From: Stenotrophomonas sp. ESTM1D_MKCIP4_1
GTDB lineage: Bacteria > Pseudomonadota > Gammaproteobacteria > Xanthomonadales > Xanthomonadaceae
NCBI RefSeq assembly: GCF_003086895.1
Contig: NZ_CP026004.1
Location: 234,317-298,316, forward strand
DNA length: 64,000 nucleotides
Direction of reading: 5' to 3'
In this document: positions 9,882 through 18,579 of the stretch, piece after piece
Layout of the letters: each line of letters starts with the position of its first letter
How positions within the stretch are numbered: the stretch's first letter is position 1
Translations under genes and position numbers: made by a program
Notes under the pieces: generated by a model
Databases searched by the model: none
The model's input: only the letters and a program-made list of their open reading frames with translations
Told to the model about the DNA's origin: nothing

Positions 9882-10313
9882 ATGGGCAGTGGACCGGTCA
9901 CCATCAGCACGCAGCTTGAAATCCCCGACGGCGAGATCGTCGAGCGGTTCGTGCGTGCCAGTGGTGCCGGCGGGCAGAACGTCAACAAGGTGTCCACTGC
10001 GGTGGAACTGCGGTTCGACGTGGCCAACTCGCCCTCGTTGCCCGACCCGTTGCGCGAGCGCCTGCTGGCGCGGCGCGACCGGCGCATGACCGGCGAAGGC
10101 GTGCTGGTCATCGATGCGCAACGGTTCCGCACCCAGGATCGCAATCGCGAGGATGCGCGCGAGCGGCTGGCGGCCTTCATCCAGGCCGGGTTGAGCGTGC
10201 CAAAACCGCGCAAGGCCACCAAGCCGACCCTCGGGTCGAAACTGCGTCGTCTGGACGCCAAACGCGGGCGCGCGCAGATCAAGCGCGGGCGCTCATCACG
10301 TGACTGGGAGTGA
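9882..10313 (+). CDS. arfB: ArfB (YaeJ), alternative ribosome-rescue hydrolase
   Basis: A 143-residue peptidyl-tRNA hydrolase of the class I release-factor fold. The catalytic GGQ is at residues 30-32 (SGAGGQNVNK), and the C-terminal tail from about residue 105 is rich in Arg and Lys (KPRKATKP, KLRRLDAKRGR), which inserts into the empty mRNA channel of stalled ribosomes. It frees ribosomes stalled on mRNAs without stop codons. A -10 box six bases before the ATG suggests a leaderless transcript, and GGGAG near its end serves as the ribosome site of the next gene. Confidence 0.95.
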   Translation: MGSGPVTISTQLEIPDGEIVERFVRASGAGGQNVNKVSTAVELRFDVANSPSLPDPLRERLLARRDRRMTGEGVLVIDAQRFRTQDRNREDARERLAAFIQAGLSVPKPRKATKPTLGSKLRRLDAKRGRAQIKRGRSSRDWE

Positions 10314-10317
10314 TTGC

Positions 10318-10920
10318 TTGAACAACCCGACGCCGTTGCTGCCGGCCGTTCCGCCAAACATGCCACAGGTCAAACCCAACGCTTTCCTGCGTTGGCTGGC
10401 GCGCTGCACCCTGCGCCTGGGCGGCTGGAAGGTGACCGGTACCCTGCCTGACATCCCCAGGCTGGTGTTCATCATCGCCCCGCATTCGTCCAACTGGGAT
10501 GGCCTGTGGGGCATGGCCGCCAAGATCGCACTGGGCATGAAAGTGAAGGTACTGGGCAAGGCCTCGCTGTTCTGGTGGCCGCTGGGCCCGCTGCTGCACA
10601 GGCTGGGCGTGATCCCGCTGGACCGCAGCGCGCCGCAGGGTACTGTCGGCCAAGCCGTGGACCTGCTGCGCAACAACGAAAAGATGTGGTTCGCCATCAC
10701 CCCCGAAGGCACCCGCAAGGCGGTGAAGGACTGGAAGGCCGGCTTCCTGAAGATCGCGCGGATGGCCGACGTTCCGGTCCTGGCCGCCTATTTCCACTAC
10801 CCGGAAAAGACCATCGGCATCGGTCCGCTGTTCACGCCGACCGGCGATGACGCGGCGGACATGGCCGCCATCCGCGAGTTCTACCGGCCCTGGATGGGCA
10901 AGACCCGCGGCACGGTCTGA
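10318..10920 (+). CDS. PlsC-like lysophospholipid acyltransferase
   Basis: A 200-residue acyltransferase of the 1-acyl-glycerol-3-phosphate acyltransferase superfamily. The H-x4-D catalytic motif is HSSNWD and the glycerophosphate-binding motif is PEGTRK. I chose the TTG at 10318 because GGGAG lies seven bases before it; a GTG at 10300 inside arfB and an ATG at 10360 are alternatives. It probably forms an operon with arfB, starting 4 bases after its stop. The acyl substrate is unknown; a role in phospholipid or ornithine-lipid remodelling is possible. Confidence 0.85.
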   Translation: MNNPTPLLPAVPPNMPQVKPNAFLRWLARCTLRLGGWKVTGTLPDIPRLVFIIAPHSSNWDGLWGMAAKIALGMKVKVLGKASLFWWPLGPLLHRLGVIPLDRSAPQGTVGQAVDLLRNNEKMWFAITPEGTRKAVKDWKAGFLKIARMADVPVLAAYFHYPEKTIGIGPLFTPTGDDAADMAAIREFYRPWMGKTRGTV

Positions 10921-11031
10921 GCCGGCCACGGCCGGCAACCGAGGCGCCACGACCGGCACATGCCGGGCGCGTGCGACAGGAGTAGGGTGGAGGGCTGGTA
11001 TCCCATACCGTCCGCCCAAGGAGCGTTTTAC

Positions 11032-13188
11032 ATGTCGCGTACCGTAGTCCTGGCCGCCGCCATCAGCCTGGCGCTGGCGGCCTGTTCCGGCAAGGAGTCC
11101 ACCCCCGTGTCCGAAGCACAGAATGCCCCGGCCCAGCAGCCGGCTGAAGCCTCCACCAACCCGCTGCTGAGCGCCAGCACGCTGCCGTTCCAGGCGCCGC
11201 AGTTCGACAAGATCAAGGACAGCGACTACACGCCGGCCTTTGAAGAAGGCATGCGCCAGCACCTGGCCGACGTCCGCAAGATCGCCGACAACGCCGAGCC
11301 GGCCACCTTCGACAACACCATCGTGGCGATGGAGCGCAGCGGCGAGACCCTGAACCGCGTGTCGCGCATCTTCTTCGGCCTGGTCCAGGCCGATGGCACC
11401 GAAGCGCGCCAGAAGATCCAGGAAGAGATCGCCCCGAAGCTGGCCGCGCACCAGGACGAGATCAACCTCGACCCGAAGCTGTTCGCCCGCGTGAAGTCGT
11501 TGTACGACCAGCGTGATTCCCTGGAGCTGGACCCGGTGCAGAAGCGCCTGGTCGAGCATTACTATGATGGCCTGGTGCGCGCTGGCGCCCAGCTGTCCGA
11601 CGCCGACAAGGCGAGCCTGCGCAAGCTCAACGTGGAAGAAACCACGCTGTCCACCCAGTTCCACACGCGTCTGGTGGCGGCCACCGCCGCTGCGGCCGTG
11701 GTCGTGGACGACAAGGCCAAGCTGGCCGGCCTGGACGAAAACGCGATCAACAACGCGGCCAACGCTGCCAAGGATCGCAAGCTGGACGGCAAGTTCGTGC
11801 TGCCGCTGCAGAACACCACCCAGCAGCCGGTGCTCGGTTCGCTGAGTGACCGCGACCAGCGCGCCGCCGTGCTGAAGGCTTCGGAATCCCGCGCCGAGCG
11901 CGGCGACAAGAACGATACGCGCGAGACCGTGCAGCGCCTGGCCCAGCTGCGTGCGCAGAAGGCCAAGCTGCTTGGCTTCGAGACCTTCGCCGACTACCAG
12001 CTGGGCGACCAGATGGCCAAGACCCCGGCGGCGGCGCTGAAGCTGCTGACCGACACCGTGCCGGCCGCCACCGCCAAGGCGCGTGCCGAAGCCGGTGAGA
12101 TCCAGAAGGTGATCGACGCCCAGAAGGGTGGCTTCCAGGTTGCCGCCTCCGATTGGGATTTCTACGCCGAGCAGGTGCGCAAGGCCAAGTACGATCTGGA
12201 CGAATCGCAGGTCAAGCCGTACTTCGAGCTGGACAACGTGCTGCAGAACGGCGTCTTCTACGCCGCCACCCAGCTGTACGGCATCACCTTCAAGCAGCGC
12301 ACCGACATTCCGACCTACAACCCGGACATGAAGGTGTACGAAGTGTTCGACAAGGACGGCACCTCGCTGGCCCTGTTCTACACCGACTACTTCAAGCGTG
12401 ACACCAAGTCCGGCGGCGCCTGGATGGATGTGTTCGTCGAGCAGGACGGCCTGACCGGTGCCAAGCCGGTGGTCTACAACGTCTGCAACTTCACCAAGCC
12501 GGCCGATGGCCAGCCTGCGCTGATCAGCTTCGACGACGTCACCACCATGTTCCATGAGTTCGGCCACGCCCTGCATGGCATGTTCTCGAACGTGAAGTAC
12601 CCGTCGATCGCCGGCACCGCCACCTCGCGCGATTTCGTCGAGTTCCCCTCGCAGTTCAACGAGCATTGGGCGCTGGACCCGAAGGTCTTCGCCCACTACG
12701 CCAAGCACTACAAGACCGGCGAAGCGATGCCGCAGGAACTGGTCGACAAGATCCTCAAGGCACGCAGCTTCAACCAGGGCTATGCGACCACCGAATACCT
12801 GTCGGCCGCACTGCTCGATCTGGCCTGGCACACGCAGAAGGCTGACGCCCCGCTGCAGGATGTGGGCGCCTTTGAAGCCGCGGCGCTGAAGAAGTACAAG
12901 GTCGACCTGCCGCAGGTGCCGCCGCGCTACCGCACCACCTACTTCGACCACATCTGGGGCGGCGGCTATTCGGCCGGTTACTACGCCTACTTCTGGGCCG
13001 AAGTGCTGGACCATGACGCCTACCAGTGGTTCACCGAACACGGTGGCCTGACGGCGGCCAACGGCCAGGAGTTCCGCGACAAGATCCTCTCGCGCGGCAA
13101 CAGTGTGGAACTGTCGACCCTGTACCGCGATTTCCGCGGCAAGGATCCGTCGGTGGAACCGCTGCTGAAGTTCCGCGGGCTGAAATAA
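11032..13188 (+). CDS. M3-family zinc metallopeptidase, lipoprotein (Dcp-like)
   Basis: A 718-residue M3 peptidase. The zinc motif HEFGH is at residues 508-512, and the downstream Glu ligand is in EFPSQFNEHW. The N-terminus is a lipoprotein signal peptide ending in the lipobox L-A-A-C (about residues 16-19), so the enzyme is anchored at a membrane face. The family includes peptidyl-dipeptidase Dcp and oligopeptidase A; the lipoprotein form is common in xanthomonads. Start ATG 11032 is preceded by AAGGAG. Its role is probably breakdown of periplasmic peptides. Confidence 0.92.
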   Translation: MSRTVVLAAAISLALAACSGKESTPVSEAQNAPAQQPAEASTNPLLSASTLPFQAPQFDKIKDSDYTPAFEEGMRQHLADVRKIADNAEPATFDNTIVAMERSGETLNRVSRIFFGLVQADGTEARQKIQEEIAPKLAAHQDEINLDPKLFARVKSLYDQRDSLELDPVQKRLVEHYYDGLVRAGAQLSDADKASLRKLNVEETTLSTQFHTRLVAATAAAAVVVDDKAKLAGLDENAINNAANAAKDRKLDGKFVLPLQNTTQQPVLGSLSDRDQRAAVLKASESRAERGDKNDTRETVQRLAQLRAQKAKLLGFETFADYQLGDQMAKTPAAALKLLTDTVPAATAKARAEAGEIQKVIDAQKGGFQVAASDWDFYAEQVRKAKYDLDESQVKPYFELDNVLQNGVFYAATQLYGITFKQRTDIPTYNPDMKVYEVFDKDGTSLALFYTDYFKRDTKSGGAWMDVFVEQDGLTGAKPVVYNVCNFTKPADGQPALISFDDVTTMFHEFGHALHGMFSNVKYPSIAGTATSRDFVEFPSQFNEHWALDPKVFAHYAKHYKTGEAMPQELVDKILKARSFNQGYATTEYLSAALLDLAWHTQKADAPLQDVGAFEAAALKKYKVDLPQVPPRYRTTYFDHIWGGGYSAGYYAYFWAEVLDHDAYQWFTEHGGLTAANGQEFRDKILSRGNSVELSTLYRDFRGKDPSVEPLLKFRGLK

Positions 13189-13210
13189 CAACGTAGAACG
13201 CTGCACCTCC

Positions 13211-13253
13211 GGGGTCGGATCCCGTCGCGCATCGCGCGGCGGGCTCCGGCCCC
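13211..13253. repeat. GGGGTC-type palindrome, copy 2
   Basis: Begins GGGGTCGGATCCCG and ends in GGCCCC, with one mismatch in the arm. It lies downstream of the M3 peptidase. Confidence 0.8.
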
Positions 13254-13366
13254 GTTTGCGTTACGCACCTTTTACGCCCCACGCCATCCCCCGCCATCGC
13301 ACCTTTACGGCCCGCACGCGCATCGTGTGCCTACCGCGCCGCAGGGCGCTTTCCGCAAGGTGGTGT

Positions 13367-13762
13367 ATGACTCTCCTGGTGATCCGGCACGCGCCGTCGT
13401 CGGCGCCGCGCCCGCAGCTTCCGCCGCACCTGAGCGGCCACCGCGTGCTGTGCAACGACTGCGCCAGCCTGTCCGAAGTGCGCCAGTGCCTGTGCCAGGC
13501 CCGCGCCGCCGACTGGGTGCTGCTGGACGTGGGCGTGGCCGACGAGGCGCAGTGGCAGGCAGAAGGCCACGCACTGCAGGCGGCACTGGAAGCACTGCCC
13601 GCGCCGTACATCGAACTGCAGGCCCCCCACGAACCGGGCCTGGAAGCACGCCTGCGCCTGCAGCACGGGCCGGCCGCCGTGGTGGCCGACCAGCGCAGCC
13701 AGCAGGCCGGCTATCCGCTGTCGTTGGCCATCGTTGGCCGCCGACTGGCGCAGGAGGGTTGA
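13367..13762 (+). CDS. AroQ-like (type II dehydroquinase fold) protein, degenerate, first of a tandem pair
   Basis: A 131-residue protein that I align to type II 3-dehydroquinate dehydratase: a short N-terminal strand (TLLVIRH), a central strand-helix with LLDVG where AroQ has INPG, a strand PYIEL where AroQ has the catalytic-His strand, and a C-terminal AGYPLSLAIVG. The AroQ active-site Tyr, Arg, Asn and His are not at their expected places, so catalysis is unlikely. It is followed after three bases by a paralogous gene. Homology is inferred from pattern, not from a search. Confidence 0.55.
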   Translation: MTLLVIRHAPSSAPRPQLPPHLSGHRVLCNDCASLSEVRQCLCQARAADWVLLDVGVADEAQWQAEGHALQAALEALPAPYIELQAPHEPGLEARLRLQHGPAAVVADQRSQQAGYPLSLAIVGRRLAQEG

Positions 13763-13765
13763 GCC

Positions 13766-14212
13766 ATGTCGATCTTCATCATCCGCGGCCCGGAAGCTGC
13801 CGGTGCGCTGATCCGCACCGCCCAGCCGCTGCCGGCGCCGGTGCTGAAATCGCTGGTCCATCGCGCGATCGATGCCGGCACCAGCGTGGCCATCCGCGCC
13901 TGCGGTTCGGAACAGGAGCTGCTGGACGCGCTGCGCGTGGCCGACCACAGCCGTGGCGAAGTCACCCTGCTCGATCCCGGCGCCTGCGCCGGCAGCCTGC
14001 GCCTGCAACGCCTGCTGCCCTACCTGCACAACACCTACGTGGAAGTGCACGACGATGGCGCCGTGGCCGAACCGTGCCTGCCGGCAGGCATCGGCCAACG
14101 CCTGGGCATCGCCGCCGGCTACGGCGCGCAGAGCTACGTGCTGGCGCTGGACATCGCCCTGGACCATCTCGGCCTGGCCGAGCACGGCAACCGCGTGCAC
14201 GTGGGCACCTGA
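13766..14212 (+). CDS. AroQ-like (type II dehydroquinase fold) protein, second of a tandem pair
   Basis: A 148-residue protein whose similarity to type II dehydroquinase is clearer than in its neighbour: FIIRGPEA at the N-terminus, LLDPGACAGSLRLQ aligning to the INPGAYTHTS region, YVEVHDD aligning to VEVHLSN, and IAAGYGAQSYVLALDIAL aligning to the C-terminal glycine-rich segment. The catalytic Asn is Asp here and the N-terminal Tyr/Arg loop is lost. An AGGAGGG ribosome site lies 8 bases before the ATG. The pair precedes lepB. A regulatory or binding role is possible, but unknown. Confidence 0.65.
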   Translation: MSIFIIRGPEAAGALIRTAQPLPAPVLKSLVHRAIDAGTSVAIRACGSEQELLDALRVADHSRGEVTLLDPGACAGSLRLQRLLPYLHNTYVEVHDDGAVAEPCLPAGIGQRLGIAAGYGAQSYVLALDIALDHLGLAEHGNRVHVGT

Positions 14213-14220
14213 GCGATGCC

Positions 14221-14263
14221 GGGGTCGGATCCCTTTCCACGCAGCGGAAAGGGCTCTGACCCC
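14221..14263. repeat. GGGGTC-type palindrome, copy 3
   Basis: Begins GGGGTCGGATCCCTTTCC and ends GGGCTCTGACCCC. Located between the AroQ-like pair and lepB. Confidence 0.85.
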
Positions 14264-14339
14264 AGCCATCCCGGCAGCAGACGGGAACCTCCCGCGCCTG
14301 CCGCTGGTCTGACCGAGCTTCCACCCACCGGAACCCGTC

Positions 14340-14966
14340 ATGGACGTCGCTGCCCGCCCCCCGTTTGCCGAACGCGCGCTCACCTGGTTGAAGAAGGAAG
14401 CGCTGCCGCTGCTGGTCATGCTCGGCCTGCTTGCCGCTGCCCGCGACACCCTGGCCAACCATTACGTGGTGCCCAGCGGCTCGATGCAGCCGACCCTGCA
14501 GCCGGGCGACCGCGTGGTGGTGGACATGCGCGCCTACGGTCTGCGTCTGCCATTCACCAGCAAGCAACTGCTGGCCACCGGCAGCCCGCAGCGCGGCGAA
14601 GTGGCGGTGTTCGATTCGCCCGCCGATGGCACCCGCCTGATCAAGCGCGTGGTGGCCGTGGCGGGAGACCACGTGCAGCTGCACGGTGGTCATCTGGCCA
14701 TCAACGGCCAGCCCCTGCAGATCGCCGACCTGGCCGACACCGAAGCCTTTGGTGAGCGCAGGGCCCAGCTCGACCTGGACATGGGCGGCGGCCCGGACAT
14801 CACCGATCTGGTGGTGCCGGACGGCAAGCTGCTGGTGCTGGGCGACCATCGCGGCAACAGCTTCGACGGCCGCTTCTTCGGTTTCGTCGACGCCGGTAAG
14901 GTCTACGGGCGCGCGGTGGCCATCTACTACCGCCGCGGCGATGGCTTCGAGTGGACGCACCTCTGA
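14340..14966 (+). CDS. lepB: Signal peptidase I
   Basis: A 208-residue type I signal peptidase. One transmembrane segment at about residues 22-37 is followed by PSGSM with the catalytic Ser (residue 48) and by LIKRVVAVAGD with the catalytic Lys (residue 102). The C-terminal box GDHRGNSFDGRFFG is intact. It removes signal peptides from exported proteins on the periplasmic side of the membrane. It is shorter than E. coli LepB and has one rather than two membrane segments, as in other compact paralogues; another lepB may exist elsewhere. Confidence 0.92.
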   Translation: MDVAARPPFAERALTWLKKEALPLLVMLGLLAAARDTLANHYVVPSGSMQPTLQPGDRVVVDMRAYGLRLPFTSKQLLATGSPQRGEVAVFDSPADGTRLIKRVVAVAGDHVQLHGGHLAINGQPLQIADLADTEAFGERRAQLDLDMGGGPDITDLVVPDGKLLVLGDHRGNSFDGRFFGFVDAGKVYGRAVAIYYRRGDGFEWTHL

Positions 14967-15086
14967 GCCGAATTGATACGTTCTGCATATTGATCCTGAC
15001 TTTTCAGGTTATGGATCGACTGGATGGAGGGGCCTACGCTGGGCGCCATACCCCCACGTCGGCCGCCTCCACGGCCCTTCCATCCC

Positions 15087-16343
15087 ATGACCGGCGAAAC
15101 TGCGGCGTCCCTCAGCGGCCGCCCCCATACTTCTGATTCCTCTGTCGACACCCGTATCCAGCAGGGCACCCCGGCGTTCCGGCGCACGGCGGTCGCGTTG
15201 TTCCTGGCCGGGTTCTCCACGTTCGGCCTGCTGTACACGGTGCAGCCACTGCTGCCTGAGTTCAGCCGCCACTTCGGAGTGTCCGCCGCCGGCAGCGCGA
15301 TGTCGCTGTCGCTGAGCACCGGCACGCTGGCGGTGGCCATGCTGTTGGCCGGCCTGTTGTCCGATGCGATCGGCCGGCGGCCGATGATGATCGTCGCGCT
15401 GATGGTTTCGGCGTTGCTTTCGCTGTGCACCGCGCTGGTCGATGACTGGACCACGATGCTGGTGCTGCGCACCCTGCTGGGCCTGGCCCTGAGCGGTGTG
15501 CCGGCGGTGGCCATGACCTATCTGGTGGAGGAAATGGACAGCCGTGCGCTGGGCCTGGCGATGGGCCTGTACATCGGCGGCAATGCCATCGGTGGCATGA
15601 GCGGGCGCCTGCTGGCCGGCATCATCGCCGACCATTGGGGCTGGCGCTGGGGCATTGGTGTGGTTTCGATCATCGCCGTCGCCAGTACCGTGCTGCTGTG
15701 GCTGCAGCTGCCGCCGTCGCGGCACTTCCAGGCCCGTCGTGGCGGCCTGCGCCACCTGCCCGCGCGCTGGCGCACGCTGTTCGCCGACCCGGGCCTGCCG
15801 TGGCTGTTCGCCACCTCGTTCGTGCTGATGGGTGTGTTCGTCACCCTCTACAACTACCTGGGCTACCACCTGCTGGCGCCGCCCTATCACCTCAGCCAGA
15901 CCGTGGTCGGCCTGATCTTCAGCGTGTACCTGGTGGGTACCTTCAGCTCGGCCTGGATGGGGCAGCAGGCCACGCGTTACGGCCGCGGCCGCGTGTTGAC
16001 CATTGCCTTCGGCCTGATCGGCGCCGGCATCGTGCTGCTGTCGATGCCATGGCTGACCACGATGGCGCTGGGCATCGCCCTGGTCACCTTCGGTTTCTTT
16101 GGCGGCCACTCGGTGGCCAGCAGCTGGGTCGGCAGCCGCGCCGGTTCGATGCGTGCGGAGGCCTCGGCGCTGTACCTTTTCGCCTATTATCTGGGCAGCA
16201 GTGTGCTTGGTGCCCTCGGCGGCCTGGCCTATGCCGCATGGGATTGGCTGGGTGTCTGCCTGTTCACCGGTGCACTGACCGCGCTTGGCGGCGGCATCAT
16301 CTGGGCCCTGCAGCAGCGCGCCCCGCAGCCGGTCACCGCCTGA
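15087..16343 (+). CDS. MFS transporter (YnfM-like)
   Basis: A 418-residue major facilitator with about 12 hydrophobic segments and the inter-helix motif LSDAIGRRP of MFS proteins. The first segment, VALFLAGFSTFGLLYTVQPLLP, resembles the YnfM/arabinose-efflux group. The ATG at 15087 gives a hydrophilic N-terminus of about 30 residues before the first helix; a later start is possible. The substrate cannot be predicted. It is convergent with a LysR gene, so that regulator is not an obvious divergent controller. Confidence 0.88.
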   Translation: MTGETAASLSGRPHTSDSSVDTRIQQGTPAFRRTAVALFLAGFSTFGLLYTVQPLLPEFSRHFGVSAAGSAMSLSLSTGTLAVAMLLAGLLSDAIGRRPMMIVALMVSALLSLCTALVDDWTTMLVLRTLLGLALSGVPAVAMTYLVEEMDSRALGLAMGLYIGGNAIGGMSGRLLAGIIADHWGWRWGIGVVSIIAVASTVLLWLQLPPSRHFQARRGGLRHLPARWRTLFADPGLPWLFATSFVLMGVFVTLYNYLGYHLLAPPYHLSQTVVGLIFSVYLVGTFSSAWMGQQATRYGRGRVLTIAFGLIGAGIVLLSMPWLTTMALGIALVTFGFFGGHSVASSWVGSRAGSMRAEASALYLFAYYLGSSVLGALGGLAYAAWDWLGVCLFTGALTALGGGIIWALQQRAPQPVTA

Positions 16344-16380
16344 CCCGACGCACGTTCCGCACGGGCGCGGTGTTGCTCTG

Positions 16381-16438
16381 GTAGATGCCGACCTTGGTCG
16401 GCGCTCTGGCAGGGCGGCCAACCAAGGTTGGCGTCTAC
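16381..16438. repeat. SMAG inverted pair
   Basis: A GTAG-headed palindrome with GCCGACC arms and a diverged inverted copy (GCCAACC arms) ending in CTAC, between the convergent MFS and LysR genes. Confidence 0.88.
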
Positions 16439-16460
16439 CAAAGGCGCCGGGCCGGCCGCA

Positions 16461-17369
16461 TCACCCTTCCGCAAACTCGCCGCGCAGCAACCCGGCGAAA
16501 TTGCGGATCAACGGTGTCACCCCTTCGCGTCGCCACGCCAACTGCACTTCCGAATGCGCACCGGCATCGGCCAGGGCCACGAAGCGCGCGCCTTCCACGC
16601 GGATGTGATCACACGACGAAGGCAGCACCGCCACGCCCAGTCCCGCGGCCGCCAGGCTGATCAGCGTCGATGCCTCACCGGCTTCCTGCACGATGCGCGG
16701 GGTGAACCCTGCGGCGGCACACAGCGCGATCATGTGGTCGTGGATGCCGGCACCGGCACTGCGCCGGAACGCGACGAACGGTTCCTGGGCGAAGTCACGC
16801 AGCGCCAGCGTGCCCTGCTTCGACAAGCGGCGCAGGGCAGGGTGGTCGGCGTGCACGATCAACGCCAGCGGATCGACGAACAGGCTGTGCGCCACCAGTT
16901 CCGCCGGCAACGCGCGCTTGCGGATGATGCCCACATCCAGGCTGCCATCGAGCAGCGCATCAATCTGCTGCAGGGTGTTCATCTCGCTCAGCTGCAGCCG
17001 CACCTGCGGGTACTGCTGGCGGTAGTGCAGGATCGAGCGTGGAATCTGCGGTGACAGTGGCGTCGCCCGGGTCAGGCCGATATGCAGCTCACCCTGCTCG
17101 CCGCGCTGCGCGCGCTGCACCTCATCCACCGCCGCTTCCACCTGCTGCACGATGGCCCGTGCGCGTTCCTGCAGCAGCTCACCCGCAGCGGTGAGCTGCA
17201 CGCGGCGATGGCTGCGCACGAACAGCCGTGCGCCGATCAGTTCTTCCAGCTGGCGGATCTGCTGGCTGAGCGGCGGCTGCGACATGCCCAGCCGCTCGGC
17301 GGCCTGGCCGAAGTGCAGCGTATCGGCAACGGCCAGGAAGTAGCGCAGGTGGCGGAGTTCGATGGACAT
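16461..17369 (-). CDS. LysR-family transcriptional regulator
   Basis: A 302-residue LysR regulator. The helix-turn-helix spans about residues 5-60 (LRHLRYFLAVAD ... GMSQPPLSQQIRQLEE), and the effector domain follows from about residue 90. The start is supported by a TAGACT box exactly six bases upstream. Its target is not evident: the neighbouring MFS gene is convergent. It resembles the BenM/CatM-like group in its N-terminus, but the ligand is unknown. Confidence 0.92.
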   Translation of the reverse strand: MSIELRHLRYFLAVADTLHFGQAAERLGMSQPPLSQQIRQLEELIGARLFVRSHRRVQLTAAGELLQERARAIVQQVEAAVDEVQRAQRGEQGELHIGLTRATPLSPQIPRSILHYRQQYPQVRLQLSEMNTLQQIDALLDGSLDVGIIRKRALPAELVAHSLFVDPLALIVHADHPALRRLSKQGTLALRDFAQEPFVAFRRSAGAGIHDHMIALCAAAGFTPRIVQEAGEASTLISLAAAGLGVAVLPSSCDHIRVEGARFVALADAGAHSEVQLAWRREGVTPLIRNFAGLLRGEFAEG

Positions 17370-17375
17370 GGGGCC

Positions 17376-17381
17376 AGTCTA
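17376..17381 (-). promoter_or_regulatory. Probable -10 box of the LysR gene (leaderless)
   Basis: On the minus strand TAGACT lies six bases before the ATG at 17369, the same spacing seen at other genes here. Confidence 0.45.
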
Positions 17382-17386
17382 TACAT

Positions 17387-17425
17387 GGGGTCAGACCCCG
17401 TCGCGCAGCGGCGGGCTCTGACCCC
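17387..17425. repeat. GGGGTC-type palindrome, copy 4
   Basis: Begins GGGGTCAGACCCCG and ends GGGCTCTGACCCC; the outer arms pair, and the left arm is itself a short palindrome. Confidence 0.8.
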
Positions 17426-17438
17426 CGGTAGGACAAGC

Positions 17439-17488
17439 GCATCCACGCATGGCGTGGATCTACCGTGTCGACCAAGGTCGACACCTAC
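17439..17488. repeat. Two SMAG palindromes of different arm types
   Basis: An inverted ATCCACGC-type element (17439-17463) and an inverted GTGTCGACC-type element (17465-17488), both ending in CTAC, lie side by side after the second LysR gene. Confidence 0.85.
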
Positions 17489-17500
17489 CAAGAGCAGACC

Positions 17501-18469
17501 CTACCGTTCCGAATGCCCGCTCTGGTCGTAATCGCGCGGGCTGAACAACTCCGGCTGGATCAGCTCGATGAACGCCCGCGCCTGCGCCGACAACGCCTTG
17601 CCCAGGCGCACGATCACCCCGTAGCTGCGCTCGGGGAACCAGCGCTTCATCGACCGCGCCGCCAGCCGCGTGTGGTCGCTTTCATGCAGGCACAGCGCCG
17701 GCACGATGGAAATGCCCATGCCCATCGCCACGTACTGCTTGATGACTTCCCAGCCGCCCACTTCCAGCGCAACGGTGTACGCAATGCGGTGGCGCTGGAA
17801 CACCTGGTCCACCAGCCGGTAGGTGATCTGCCGTTTCGGCGGCAGCACCAGCGGGTAGCGCGCGATGTCGGCCAGTTCCAGTTCGCCACCGCTGGCCAGC
17901 GGGTGGTCGTGTGGCGCAATCAGCACCTGCTCGAAGCGATAGGCCGGCGCATAGGTCAGGTCGGCCGGCACGTCGGTCATCGAACCAATGGCCAGGTCGG
18001 CCGCATCCTCGCGCAGCAGGTCGGTGCCATCGGCGCTGATCGCGTTGTGCAGGGTCAGGCGCACGTCCGGATGGTGCAGGCGGAAGCGTTCAACGATCTT
18101 CGGCAGCAGGTAGAGGATGGTCGAGCTGTTGGCGGCGATGTTCAGTTCGCCTGCATCCAGCCCGCGCACCTTGTCGCGGAAGCGCGCTTCCAGCCCGTCC
18201 AGGCTTTCCACCAGCGGCTGCGCCATCTCGTACAGCAGCTGGCCTTCGCGGCTGGGCACCAGGCGTCGCCCACTGCGCTCGAACAACGGCACCCCCAGTT
18301 CCCGCTCCAGCGCCTGCAACTGCAGGCTGATGGCCGGCTGGCTGACGAACAGCGCCTCAGCCGCCCGTGAGACAGAACCCAGGCGCACCGTCTGGCAGAA
18401 CGCGCGCAGCGGTTTCAGCCGGTCGGATTTGTAGGAAAAACGCGGACTTGGCGGGCTGTGCGTGTTCAT
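17501..18469 (-). CDS. LysR-family regulator next to aceB (CysB-like)
   Basis: A 322-residue LysR regulator with its helix-turn-helix at about residues 17-75 (KPLRAFCQTVRLGSVSRAAEAL, FVSQPAISLQLQALE) and an effector domain beginning near residue 105. It is divergent from aceB with a 110-base shared promoter region holding two inverted repeats, so it is likely to control the glyoxylate bypass and itself. The effector domain has the AANSSTILYLLP and DVPADLTYAPAYRFEQVLIAPHDHPL segments of CysB/Cbl-like proteins. I chose the ATG at 18469; a start 12 codons earlier is possible. Confidence 0.9.
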   Translation of the reverse strand: MNTHSPPSPRFSYKSDRLKPLRAFCQTVRLGSVSRAAEALFVSQPAISLQLQALERELGVPLFERSGRRLVPSREGQLLYEMAQPLVESLDGLEARFRDKVRGLDAGELNIAANSSTILYLLPKIVERFRLHHPDVRLTLHNAISADGTDLLREDAADLAIGSMTDVPADLTYAPAYRFEQVLIAPHDHPLASGGELELADIARYPLVLPPKRQITYRLVDQVFQRHRIAYTVALEVGGWEVIKQYVAMGMGISIVPALCLHESDHTRLAARSMKRWFPERSYGVIVRLGKALSAQARAFIELIQPELFSPRDYDQSGHSER

Positions 18470-18475
18470 GGCGTC

Positions 18476-18522
18476 ATAAGTATTAGCACACCTTATGTAC
18501 AACATTGCAAAAACTGTTTTGC
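18476..18522. promoter_or_regulatory. aceB/LysR intergenic operator candidates
   Basis: Two dyads lie in the divergent region: ATAAG-N11-CTTAT at 18476-18496, a T-N11-A type LysR site, and GCAAAA-N4-TTTTGC at 18507-18522, a perfect six-base inverted repeat. Either could bind the neighbouring LysR protein or another regulator of the glyoxylate bypass. No function is proven. Confidence 0.5.
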
Positions 18523-18579
18523 CAAATACTCGGGCCGGGCGTCACTTTGGGGGCGTTCCCCCACCGCTGGAGTTGCCCC

